DNA from: Auanema rhodensis
Lineage: Eukaryota > Nematoda > Chromadorea > Rhabditida > Rhabditidae
Assembly: GCA_964057225.1 (NCBI GenBank)
Contig: CAXKVF010000073.1
Location: 372,001 to 436,000 of the forward strand
Length of the DNA: 64,000 bases
Direction of reading: 5' to 3'
Position numbers and translations under genes: made by a program. The notes below the pieces were generated by a model. That model had not been told where the DNA came from. It ran no database searches and saw only the letters and a program-made list of their open reading frames with translations. Below, one piece after another: positions 1 through 10,557 of this stretch (position 1 is its first letter; each line of letters opens with the position of its first letter).

Positions 1-57
1 ATGAACCAATATCAATAAAAATTTGTTTTTAGACTAATATGGACATAAGGAATCTAA

Positions 58-66
58 TTTTGAAAA
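58..66. other. TTTTGAAAA dyad, shown in M1
   Basis: Four T and four A around a central G at monomer positions 58-66. It is present in nearly all units and altered in G units (62A, which gives an unbroken run of five A), in M195, M222 and M297, and in M288. Together with the A and T tracts at 17-30 it forms the A+T-rich left third of the monomer. Confidence 0.5.
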
Positions 67-82
67 CCGCATCTCTTTATCT

Positions 83-92
83 TTCACGTGAA
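83..92. promoter_or_regulatory. 10-bp palindrome TTCACGTGAA (E-box/G-box core), shown in M1
   Basis: A perfect 10-bp palindrome centred on CACGTG, repeated every 176 bp. CACGTG is the canonical core for bHLH and bZIP factors in plants, animals and fungi. D units (84-85 AA) lose the palindrome arms, N and J units change only position 82 just outside it, and single units break the core (88T in M237 and M278, 87A in M240, M281 and M362). Use as a binding site is inference. Confidence 0.6.
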
Positions 93-116
93 GCGAGTTA
101 CATACCAAGTGCACAT

Positions 117-122
117 CACGTG
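117..122. promoter_or_regulatory. Second CACGTG core, inside ATCACGTG (CDEI-like), shown in M1
   Basis: The bases at 115-122 read ATCACGTG, which fits the RTCACRTG consensus of the budding yeast centromere element CDEI, bound by the bHLH protein Cbf1. I saw no unit in which this core is changed. The match is short and may be coincidental; the host is unlikely to be a yeast, and no CDEIII-like element is present. Restriction cutting at CACGTG would give a ladder with 32-bp and 144-bp steps. Confidence 0.5.
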
Positions 123-149
123 TACAATTAATTAGCATAAATTAAAGTT

Positions 150-154
150 CACGT
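150..154. promoter_or_regulatory. Third CACGT core (half E-box), shown in M1
   Basis: TTCACGT recurs at 148-154, repeating the left half of the palindrome at 83-92, but the core is followed by A instead of G. The three CACGT cores start at 85, 117 and 150, so they are 32 and 33 bp apart, close to three helical turns. No unit with this core altered was seen. Confidence 0.45.
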
Positions 155-165
155 AAATTTCAAAG

Positions 166-180
166 TCATGGTTACCATGA
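166..180. other. Monomer-junction dyad, TCATGGT-T-ACCATGA, shown at M1/M2
   Basis: Seven-base arms around a single central T span the monomer junction (monomer positions 166-176 and 1-4). The centre GGTTACC is a BstEII site. In units with 4C the arm is reduced to six pairs. Variants inside the dyad are 170A (deletion haplotype, M212, M214), 169A (M106, M156, M175, M176), 168T (M267, M305, M318, M329), 167T (M204) and 171A (M189). It could form a short hairpin or bind a dimer; neither is shown. Confidence 0.6.
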
Positions 181-302
181 ACCAATATCAATAAAAATTT
201 GTTTTTATACTAATATGGAGATGGGGAATCTGATTTTGAAAACCGCATCTCTTTATCTTTCACGTGAAGCGAGTTACATACCAAGTGCACATCACGTGTA
301 CA

Positions 303-322
303 TTTAATTAGCATAAATTAAA
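303..322. other. A+T-rich dyad TTTAATT-N6-AATTAAA, shown in M2
   Basis: Seven-base arms flank the six-base loop AGCATA (monomer positions 127-146). The 127A variant removes the outer pair, 143C breaks an inner pair, and 139G lies in the loop. The two arm variants almost never occur together; M218 is the only unit I found with both. This is a candidate cruciform-prone element or A+T-hook site, by inference only. Confidence 0.55.
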
Positions 323-2464
323 GTTCACGTAAATTTCAAAGTCATGGTTACCATGAACCAATATCAATAAAAATTTGTTTTTAGACTAATATGGACATGG
401 GGAATCTAATTTTGAAAACCGCATCTCTTTATCTTTCACGTGAAGCGAGTTACATACCAAGTGCACATCACGTGTACAATTAATTAGCATAAATTAAAGT
501 TCACGTAAATTTCAAAGTCATGGTTACCATGAACCAATATCAATAAAAATTTGTTTTTAGACTAATATGGAGATGGGGAATCTGATTTTGAAAACCGCAT
601 CTCTTTATCTTTCACGTGAAGCGAGTTACATACCAAGTGCACATCACGTGTACATTTAATTAGCATAAATTAAAGTTCACGTAAATTTCAAAGTCATGGT
701 TACCATGCACCAATATCAATAAAAATTTGTTTTTAGACTAATATGGACATGGGAAATCTAATTTTGAAAACCGCATCTCTTTATCTTTCACGTGAAGCGA
801 GTTACATACCAAGTGCACATCACGTGTACAATTAATTAGCATAAATTAAAGTTCACGTAAATTTCAAAGTCATGGTTACCATGAACCAATATCAATAAAA
901 ATTTGTTTTTATACTAATATGGAGATGGGGAATCTGATTTTGAAAACCGCATCTCTTTATCTTTCACGTGAAGCGAGTTACATACCAAGTGCACATCACG
1001 TGTACATTTAATTAGCATAAATTAAAGTTCACGTAAATTTCAAAGTCATGGTTACCATGAACCAATATCAATAAAAATTTGTTTTTAGACTAATATGGAC
1101 ATGGGGAATCTAATTTTGAAAACCGCATCTCTTTATCTTTCACGTGAAGCGAGTTACATACCAAGTGCACATCACGTGTACAATTAATTAGCATAAATTA
1201 AAGTTCACGTAAATTTCAAAGTCATGGTTACCATGAACCAATATCAATAAAAATTTGTTTTTAGACTAATATGGAGATGGGGAATCTGATTTTGAAAACC
1301 GCATCTCTTTATCTTTCACGTGAAGCGAGTTACATACCAAGTGCACATCACGTGTACATTTAATTAGCATAAATTAAAGTTCACGTAAATTTCAAAGTCA
1401 TGGTTACCATGAACCAATATCAATAAAAATTTGTTTTTAGACTAATATGGACATGGGGAATCTAATTTTGAAAACCGCATCTCTTTATCTTTCACGTGAA
1501 GCGAGTTACATACCAAGTGCACATCACGTGTACAATTAATTAGCATAAATTAAAGTTCACGTAAATTTCAAAGTCATGGTTACCATGAACCAATATCAAT
1601 AAAAATTTGTTTTTAGACTAATATGGAGATGGGGAATCTGATTTTGAAAACCGCATCTCTTTATCTTTCACGTGAAGCGAGTTACATACCAAGTGCACAT
1701 CACGTGTACATTTAATTAGCATAAATCAAAGTTCACGTAAATTTCAAAGTCATGGTTACCATGAACCAATATCAATAAAAATTTGTTTTTAGACTAATAT
1801 GGACATGGGGAATCTAATTTTGAAAACCGCATCTCTTTATCTTTCACGTGAAGCGAGTTACATACCAAGTGCACATCACGTGTACAATTAATTAGCATAA
1901 ATTAAAGTTCACGTAAATTTCAAAGTCATGGTTACCATGAACCAATATCAATAAAAATTTGTTTTTATACTAATATGGAGATGGGGAATCTGATTTTGAA
2001 AACCGCATCTCTTTATCTTTCACGTGAAGCGAGTTACATACCAAGTGCACATCACGTGTACATTTAATTAGCATAAATCAAAGTTCACGTAAATTTCAAA
2101 GTCATGGTTACCATGAACCAATATCAATAAAAATTTGTTTTTAGACTAATATGGACATGGGGAATCTAATTTTGAAAACCGCATCTCTTTATCTTTCACG
2201 TGAAGCGAGTTACATACCAAGTGCACATCACGTGTACAATTAATTAGCATAAATTAAAGTTCACGTAAATTTCAAAGTCATGGTTACCATGAACCAATAT
2301 CAATAAAAATTTGTTTTTAGACTAATATGGAGATGGGGAATCTGATTTTGAAAACCGCATCTCTTTATCTTTCACGTGAAGCGAGTTACATACCAAGTGC
2401 ACATCACGTGTACATTTAATTAGCATAAATCAAAGTTCACGTAAATTTCAAAGTCATGGTTACC

Positions 2465-2639
2465 ATGAACCAATATCAATAAAAATTTGTTTTAGACTAA
2501 TATGGACATGGGGAATCTAATTTTGAAAACCGCATCTCTTTATCTTTCACGTGAAGCGAGTTACATACCAAGTGCACATCACGTGTACAATTAATTAGCA
2601 TAAATTAAAGTTCACGTAAATTTCAAAGTCATAGTTACC
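2465..2639 (+). repeat. 175-bp monomer M15: 1-bp deletion in T-run
   Basis: The T-run at monomer positions 26-30 has four T instead of five (2490-2493). The same unit also has A at position 170, which breaks the junction dyad and the GGTTACC site. The unit is followed by a D monomer (84-85 AA) and an F monomer (4C). This three-unit haplotype occurs four times in the window, so the deletion arose once and was spread by duplication. Confidence 0.92.
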
Positions 2640-3871
2640 ATGAACCAATATCAATAAAAATTTGTTTTTAGACTAATATGGAGATGGGGAATCTGATTTT
2701 GAAAACCGCATCTCTTTATCTTAAACGTGAAGCGAGTTACATACCAAGTGCACATCACGTGTACATTTAATTAGCATAAATTAAAGTTCACGTAAATTTC
2801 AAAGTCATGGTTACCATGCACCAATATCAATAAAAATTTGTTTTTAGACTAATATGGACATGGGGAATCTAATTTTGAAAACCGCATCTCTTTATCTTTC
2901 ACGTGAAGCGAGTTACATACCAAGTGCACATCACGTGTACATTTAATTAGCATAAATTAAAGTTCACGTAAATTTCAAAGTCATGGTTACCATGAACCAA
3001 TATCAATAAAAATTTGTTTTTAGACTAATATGGACATGGGGAATCTGATTTTGAAAACCGCATCTCTTTATCTTTCACGTGAAGCGAGTTACATACCAAG
3101 TGCACATCACGTGTACATTTAATTAGCATAAATCAAAGTTCACGTAAATTTCAAAGTCATGGTTACCATGAACCAATATCAATAAAAATTTGTTTTTAGA
3201 CTAATATGGACATGGGGAATCTAATTTTGAAAACCGCATCTCTTTATCTTTCACGTGAAGCGAGTTACATACCAAGTGCACATCACGTGTACAATTAATT
3301 AGCATAAATTAAAGTTCACGTAAATTTCAAAGTCATGGTTACCATGAACCAATATCAATAAAAATTTGTTTTTATACTAATATGGAGATGGGGAATCTGA
3401 TTTTGAAAACCGCATCTCTTTATCTTTCACGTGAAGCGAGTTACATACCAAGTGCACATCACGTGTACATTTAATTAGCATAAATCAAAGTTCACGTAAA
3501 TTTCAAAGTCATGGTTACCATGAACCAATATCAATAAAAATTTGTTTTTAGACTAATATGGACATGGGGAATCTAATTTTGAAAACCGCATCTCTTTATC
3601 TTTCACGTGAAGCGAGTTACATACCAAGTGCACATCACGTGTACAATTAATTAGCATAAATTAAAGTTCACGTAAATTTCAAAGTCATGGTTACCATGAA
3701 CCAATATCAATAAAAATTTGTTTTTAGACTAATATGGAGATGGGGAATCTGATTTTGAAAACCGCATCTCTTTATCTTTCACGTGAAGCGAGTTACATAC
3801 CAAGTGCACATCACGTGTACATTTAATTAGCATAAATCAAAGTTCACGTAAATTTCAAAGTCATGGTTACC

Positions 3872-4046
3872 ATGAACCAATATCAATAAAAATTTGTTTT
3901 AGACTAATATGGACATGGGGAATCTAATTTTGAAAACCGCATCTCTTTATCTTTCACGTGAAGCGAGTTACATACCAAGTGCACATCACGTGTACAATTA
4001 ATTAGCATAAATTAAAGTTCACGTAAATTTCAAAGTCATAGTTACC
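3872..4046 (+). repeat. 175-bp monomer M23, second copy of the deletion haplotype
   Basis: The T-run is shortened to four (3897-3900) and 170A is present, again followed by D and F. It lies eight monomers to the right of M15, showing a local duplication of the del-D-F trimer within the first 4.5 kb. Confidence 0.92.
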
Positions 4047-5982
4047 ATGAACCAATATCAATAAAAATTTGTTTTTAGACTAATATGGAGATGGGGAATC
4101 TGATTTTGAAAACCGCATCTCTTTATCTTAAACGTGAAGCGAGTTACATACCAAGTGCACATCACGTGTACATTTAATTAGCATAAATTAAAGTTCACGT
4201 AAATTTCAAAGTCATGGTTACCATGCACCAATATCAATAAAAATTTGTTTTTAGACTAATATGGACATGGGGAATCTAATTTTGAAAACCGCATCTCTTT
4301 ATCTTTCACGTGAAGCGAGTTACATACCAAGTGCACATCACGTGTACATTTAATTAGCATAAATTAAAGTTCACGTAAATTTCAAAGTCATGGTTACCAT
4401 GAACCAATATCAATGAAAATTTGTTTTTAGACTAATATGGACATGGGGAATCTAATTTTGAAAACCGCATCTCTTTATCTTTCACGTGAAGCGAGTTACA
4501 TACCAAGTGCACATCACGTGTACAATTAATTAGCATAAATTAAAGTTCACGTAAATTTCAAAGTCATGGTTACCATGAACCAATATCAATAAAAATTTGT
4601 TTTTAGACTAATATGGAGATGGGGAATCTGATTTTGAAAACCGCATCTCTTTATCTTTCACGTGAAGCGAGTTACATACCAAGTGCACATCACGTGTACA
4701 TTTAATTAGCATAAATCAAAGTTCACGTAAATTTCAAAGTCATGGTTACCATGAACCAATATCAATAAAAATTTGTTTTTAGACTAATATGGACATAAGG
4801 AATCTAATTTTGAAAACCGCATCTCTTTATCTTTCACGTGAAGCGAGTTACATACCAAGTGCACATCACGTGTACAATTAATTAGCATAAATTAAAGTTC
4901 ACGTAAATTTCAAAGTCATGGTTACCATGAACCAATATCAATAAAAATTTGTTTTTAGACTAATATGGAGATGGGGAATCTGATTTTGAAAACCGCATCT
5001 CTTTATCTTAAACGTGAAGCGAGTTACATACCAAGTGCACATCACGTGTACATTTAATTAGCATAAATTAAAGTTCACGTAAATTTCAAAGTCATGGTTA
5101 CCATGCACCAATATCAATAAAAATTTGTTTTTAGACTAATATGGACATGGGGAATCTAATTTTGAAAACCGCATCTCTTTATCTTTCACGTGAAGCGAGT
5201 TACATACCAAGTGCACATCACGTGTACATTTAATTAGCATAAATTAAAGTTCACGTAAATTTCAAAGTCATGGTTACCATGAACCAATATCAATAAAAAT
5301 TTGTTTTTAGACTAATATGGACATGGGGAATCTAATTTTAAAAACCGCATCTCTTTATCTTTCACGTGAAGCGAGTTACATACCAAGTGCACATCACGTG
5401 TACATTTAATTAGCATAAATTAAAGTTCACGTAAATTTCAAAGTCATGGTTACCATGCACCAATATCAATAAAAATTTGTTTTCAGACTAATATGGACAT
5501 GGGGAATCTAATTTTGAAAACCGCATCTCTTTATCTTTCACGTGAAGCGAGTTACATACCAAGTGCACATCACGTGTACATTTAATTAGCATAAATTAAA
5601 GTTCACGTAAATTTCAAAGTCATGGTTACCATGAACCAATATCAATAAAAATTTGTTTTTAGACTAATATGGACATGGGGAATCTAATTTTGAAAACCGC
5701 ATCTCTTTATCTTTCACGTGAAGCGAGTTACATACCAAGTGCACATCACGTGTACATTTAATTAGCATAAATTAAAGTTCACGTAAATTTCAAAGTCATG
5801 GTTACCATGCACCAATATCAATAAAAATTTGTTTTTAGACTAATATGGACATGGGGAATCTAATTTTGAAAACCGCATCTCTTTATCTTTCACGTGAAGC
5901 GAGTTACATACCAAGTGCACATCACGTGTACATTTAATTAGCATAAATTAAAGTTCACGTAAATTTCAAAGTCATGGTTACC

Positions 5983-7918
5983 ATGAACCAATATCAATAA
6001 AAATTTGTTTTTAGACTAATATGGACATGGGGAATCTAATTTTGAAAACCGCATCTCTTTATCTTTCACGTGAAGCGAGTTACATACCAAGTGCACATCA
6101 CGTGTACAATTAATTAGCATAAATTAAAGTTCACGTAAATTTCAAAGTCATGGTTACCATGAACCAATATCAATAAAAATTTGTTTTTAGACTAATATGG
6201 AGATGGGGAATCTGATTTTGAAAACCGCATCTCTTTATCGTTCACGTGAAGCGAGTTACATACCAAGTGCACATCACGTGTACATTTAATTAGCATAAAT
6301 CAAAGTTCACGTAAATTTCAAAGTCATGGTTACCATGAACCAATATCAATAAAAATTTGTTTTTAGACTAATATGGACATGGGGAATCTAATTTTGAAAA
6401 CCGCATCTCTTTATCTTTCACGTGAAGCGAGTTACATACCAAGTGCACATCACGTGTACAATTAATTAGCATAAATTAAAGTTCACGTAAATTTCAAAGT
6501 CATGGTTACCATGAACCAATATCAATAAAAATTTGTTTTTAGACTAATATGGACATGGGGAATCTAATTTTGAAAACCGCATCTCTTTATCTTTCACGTG
6601 AAGCGAGTTACATACCAAGTGCACATCACGTGTACATTTAATTAGCATGAATTAAAGTTCACGTAAATTTCAAAGTCATGGTTACCATGAACCAATATCA
6701 ATAAAAATTTGTTGTTAGACTAATATGGACATGGGGAATCTAATTTTGAAAACCGCATCTCTTTATCTTTCACGTGAAGCGAGTTACATACCAAGTGCAC
6801 ATCACGTGTACATTTAATTAGCATGAATTAAAGTTCACGTAAATTTCAAAGTCATGGTTACCATGAACCAATATCAATAAAAATTTGTTTTTAGACTAAT
6901 ATGGACATGGGGAATCTAATTTTGAAAACCGCATCTCTTTATCTTTCACGTGAAGCGAGTTACATACCAAGTGCACATCACGTGTACATTTAATTAGCAT
7001 GAATTAAAGTTCACGTAAATTTCAAAGTCATGGTTACCATGCACCAATATCAATAAAAATTTGTTTTTAGACTAATATGGACATGGGGAATCTAATTTTG
7101 AAAACCGCATCTCTTTATCTTTCACGTGAAGCGAGTTACATACCAAGTGCACATCACGTGTACATTTAATTAGCATGAATTAAAGTTCACGTAAATTTCA
7201 AAGTCATGGTTACCATGAACCAATATCAATAAAAATTTGTTTTTAGACTAATATGGACATGGGGAATCTAATTTTGAAAACCGCATCTCTTTATCTTTCA
7301 CGTGAAGCGAGTTACATACCAAGTGCACATCACGTGTACAATTAATTAGCATAAATTAAAGTTCACGTAAATTTCAAAGTCATGGTTACCATGAACCAAT
7401 ATCAATAAAAATTTGTTTTTAGACTAATATGGAGATGGGGAATCTGATTTTGAAAACCGCATCTCTTTATCTTTCACGTGAAGCGAGTTACATACCAAGT
7501 GCACATCACGTGTACATTTAATTAGCATAAATTAAAGTTCACGTAAATTTCAAAGTCATGGTTACCATGAACCAATATCAATAAAAATTTGTTTTTAGAC
7601 TAATATGGACATGGGGAATCTAATTTTGAAAACCGCATCTCTTTATCTTTCACGTGAAGCGAGTTACATACCAAGTGCACATCACGTGTACAATTAATTA
7701 GCATAAATTAAAGTTCACGTAAATTTCAAAGTCATGGTTACCATGAACCAATATCAATAAAAATTTGTTTTTAGACTAATATGGAGATGGGGAATCTGAT
7801 TTTGAAAACCGCATCTCTTTATCTTTCACGTGAAGCGAGTTACATACCAAGTGCACATCACGTGTACATTTAATTAGCATAAATCAAAGTTCACGTAAAT
7901 TTCAAAGTCATGGTTACC
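5983..7918 (+). repeat. 11-monomer HOR, copy 1 (M35-M45, 1,936 bp)
   Basis: The variant order is A, J (B with 82G and 143C), A, K, K with 28G, K, K with 4C, A, B, A, Bc. The four consecutive 139G (K) units are a distinctive signature that occurs as a run only here and in the adjacent copy. Copy 2 follows immediately. Confidence 0.9.
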
Positions 7919-9854
7919 ATGAACCAATATCAATAAAAATTTGTTTTTAGACTAATATGGACATGGGGAATCTAATTTTGAAAACCGCATCTCTTTATCT
8001 TTCACGTGAAGCGAGTTACATACCAAGTGCACATCACGTGTACAATTAATTAGCATAAATTAAAGTTCACGTAAATTTCAAAGTCATGGTTACCATGAAC
8101 CAATATCAATAAAAATTTGTTTTTATACTAATATGGAGATGGGGAATCTGATTTTGAAAACCGCATCTCTTTATCGTTCACGTGAAGCGAGTTACATACC
8201 AAGTGCACATCACGTGTACATTTAATTAGCATAAATCAAAGTTCACGTAAATTTCAAAGTCATGGTTACCATGAACCAATATCAATAAAAATTTGTTTTT
8301 AGACTAATATGGACATGGGGAATCTAATTTTGAAAACCGCATCTCTTTATCTTTCACGTGAAGCGAGTTACATACCAAGTGCACATCACGTGTACAATTA
8401 ATTAGCATAAATTAAAGTTCACGTAAATTTCAAAGTCATGGTTACCATGAACCAATATCAATAAAAATTTGTTTTTAGACTAATATGGACATGGGGAATC
8501 TAATTTTGAAAACCGCATCTCTTTATCTTTCACGTGAAGCGAGTTACATACCAAGTGCACATCACGTGTACATTTAATTAGCATGAATTAAAGTTCACGT
8601 AAATTTCAAAGTCATGGTTACCATGAACCAATATCAATAAAAATTTGTTGTTAGACTAATATGGACATGGGGAATCTAATTTTGAAAACCGCATCTCTTT
8701 ATCTTTCACGTGAAGCGAGTTACATACCAAGTGCACATCACGTGTACATTTAATTAGCATGAATTAAAGTTCACGTAAATTTCAAAGTCATGGTTACCAT
8801 GAACCAATATCAATAAAAATTTGTTTTTAGACTAATATGGACATGGGGAATCTAATTTTGAAAACCGCATCTCTTTATCTTTCACGTGAAGCGAGTTACA
8901 TACCAAGTGCACATCACGTGTACATTTAATTAGCATGAATTAAAGTTCACGTAAATTTCAAAGTCATGGTTACCATGCACCAATATCAATAAAAATTTGT
9001 TTTTAGACTAATATGGACATGGGGAATCTAATTTTGAAAACCGCATCTCTTTATCTTTCACGTGAAGCGAGTTACATACCAAGTGCACATCACGTGTACA
9101 TTTAATTAGCATGAATTAAAGTTCACGTAAATTTCAAAGTCATGGTTACCATGAACCAATATCAATAAAAATTTGTTTTTAGACTAATATGGACATGGGG
9201 AATCTAATTTTGAAAACCGCATCTCTTTATCTTTCACGTGAAGCGAGTTACATACCAAGTGCACATCACGTGTACAATTAATTAGCATAAATTAAAGTTC
9301 ACGTAAATTTCAAAGTCATGGTTACCATGAACCAATATCAATAAAAATTTGTTTTTAGACTAATATGGAGATGGGGAATCTGATTTTGAAAACCGCATCT
9401 CTTTATCTTTCACGTGAAGCGAGTTACATACCAAGTGCACATCACGTGTACATTTAATTAGCATAAATTAAAGTTCACGTAAATTTCAAAGTCATGGTTA
9501 CCATGAACCAATATCAATAAAAATTTGTTTTTAGACTAATATGGACATGGGGAATCTAATTTTGAAAACCGCATCTCTTTATCTTTCACGTGAAGCGAGT
9601 TACATACCAAGTGCACATCACGTGTACAATTAATTAGCATAAATTAAAGTTCACGTAAATTTCAAAGTCATGGTTACCATGAACCAATATCAATAAAAAT
9701 TTGTTTTTAGACTAATATGGAGATGGGGAATCTGATTTTGAAAACCGCATCTCTTTATCTTTCACGTGAAGCGAGTTACATACCAAGTGCACATCACGTG
9801 TACATTTAATTAGCATAAATCAAAGTTCACGTAAATTTCAAAGTCATGGTTACC
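7919..9854 (+). repeat. 11-monomer HOR, copy 2 (M46-M56, 1,936 bp)
   Basis: It has the same eleven-unit order as 5983-7918. The only difference I found is 32T in M47 (base 8126), where copy 1 has G. The pattern continues for about two more units (M57-M58) before diverging. Near identity between abutting copies is the expected outcome of a recent unequal exchange of eleven units. Confidence 0.9.
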
Positions 9855-10206
9855 ATGAACCAATATCAATAAAAATTTGTTTTTAGACTAATATGGACAT
9901 GGGGAATCTAATTTTGAAAACCGCATCTCTTTATCTTTCACGTGAAGCGAGTTACATACCAAGTGCACATCACGTGTACAATTAATTAGCATAAATTAAA
10001 GTTCACGTAAATTTCAAAGTCATGGTTACCATGAACCAATATCAATAAAAATTTGTTTTTATACTAATATGGAGATGGGGAATCTGATTTTGAAAACCGC
10101 ATCTCTTTATCTTTCACGTGAAGCGAGTTACATACCAAGTGCACATCACGTGTACATTTAATTAGCATAAATCAAAGTTCACGTAAATTTCAAAGTCATG
10201 GTTACC

Positions 10207-10382
10207 ATGAACCAATATCAATAAAAATTTGTTTTTAGACTAATATGGACATGGGGAATCTAATTTTGAAAACCGCATCTCTTTATCTTTCACGTGAAGC
10301 GAGTTACATACCAAGTGCACATCACGTGTACATTTAATTAGCATAAATCAAAGTTCACGTAAATTTCAAAGTCATGGTTACC
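10207..10382 (+). repeat. Hybrid monomer M59 at a one-unit deletion
   Basis: The left part has the A signature (44C, 56A) and the right part the Bc signature (127T, 143C). In the other copy of this segment the corresponding place holds an A unit (M13) followed by a Bc unit (M14). M59 therefore looks like the product of an in-register exchange between two adjacent monomers that removed 176 bp. The switch lies between monomer positions 57 and 126. Confidence 0.75.
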
Positions 10383-10557
10383 ATGAACCAATATCAATAA
10401 AAATTTGTTTTAGACTAATATGGACATGGGGAATCTAATTTTGAAAACCGCATCTCTTTATCTTTCACGTGAAGCGAGTTACATACCAAGTGCACATCAC
10501 GTGTACAATTAATTAGCATAAATTAAAGTTCACGTAAATTTCAAAGTCATAGTTACC
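10383..10557 (+). repeat. 175-bp monomer M60, third copy of the deletion haplotype
   Basis: The four-T run is at 10408-10411, with 170A and the following D and F units. It corresponds to M15 in segmental duplication 1. Confidence 0.92.

Larger units (their letters stand above)
1..176 (+). repeat. First complete monomer (M1, type E), coordinate reference
   Basis: This unit sets the monomer numbering. In order it holds: an A+T tract at 14-30 (A-run, TTT, G, T-run); a G-run at 47-50 in most units, here changed to AAGG (the type E mark); TTTTGAAAA at 58-66; a 10-bp CACGTG-centred palindrome at 83-92; a GTGCAC palindrome at 109-114; a second CACGTG at 117-122; an A+T-rich dyad region at 127-146; a third CACGT at 150-154; and half of the junction dyad from 166. 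M1 is type E with 127A. Type E recurs at M28, M73, M92, M107, M111, M126, M142, M157, M161 and M177, in all those later cases followed by type D (84-85 AA). M1 is the exception, being followed by a B unit with 32T. Confidence 0.95.
1..2464 (+). repeat. A/B dimeric block (352-bp higher-order period), M1-M14
   Basis: Odd and even monomers alternate between two classes. Odd units are A-like: 44C, 56A, 127A, 143T. Even units are B-like: 44G, 56G, 127T. This gives an effective 352-bp period. M2, M6 and M12 also carry 32T, M5 carries 4C and 50A, and from M10 onward the B units gain 143C. Alternating A-B order is the simplest higher-order state in the window. It recurs at M19-M22, M42-M47, M53-M58 and M64-M67, which suggests it is an older local arrangement that later events were built on. 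Confidence 0.9.
1057..5806 (+). repeat. Segmental duplication 1, left copy (M7-M33)
   Basis: The order of monomer variants from M7 to M33 is A, B, A, Bc, A, B with 32T and 143C, A, Bc, 1-bp-deleted A, D, F, 56G-143C unit, A, B with 32T and 143C, A, Bc, deleted A, D, F, A with 17G, Bc, E, D, F, G, H, I. The same order returns at 9151-13724, with one monomer missing in that copy. Rare marks shared by both copies include the 1-bp deletions, 17G, 62A and 30C. This makes common descent by duplication far more likely than chance. The copy is 4,750 bp long. Confidence 0.88.
2465..5982 (+). repeat. Mosaic block M15-M34 with two del-D-F trimers
   Basis: The block starts with the deletion haplotype (M15-M17), passes through a short A/B stretch (M18-M22) and repeats the haplotype (M23-M25). 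It then runs A with 17G, Bc, E, D, F, G, H, I, F. The last part is the earliest instance of the Bc-E-D-F-G-H cassette that dominates 15.8-30 kb, here lacking the P and Q units found in the later copies. Confidence 0.85.

Noticed and set aside
14-19. AATAAA as a polyadenylation signal
   Set aside because: The hexamer occurs in nearly every monomer within an A+T-rich tract, and there is no transcript or gene for it to serve.
83-92. G-box as a gene promoter element
   Set aside because: There is no gene within the window to regulate. The motif is reported only as a repeated candidate binding site.
1-176. Identity with Arabidopsis 178-bp, Brassica CentBr 176-bp or primate alpha satellite
   Set aside because: The length is close, but the sequence does not resemble those families as I remember them: there is no AAGCTT landmark of CentBr and no CENP-B box of alpha satellite. 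Length alone is not evidence of relationship.
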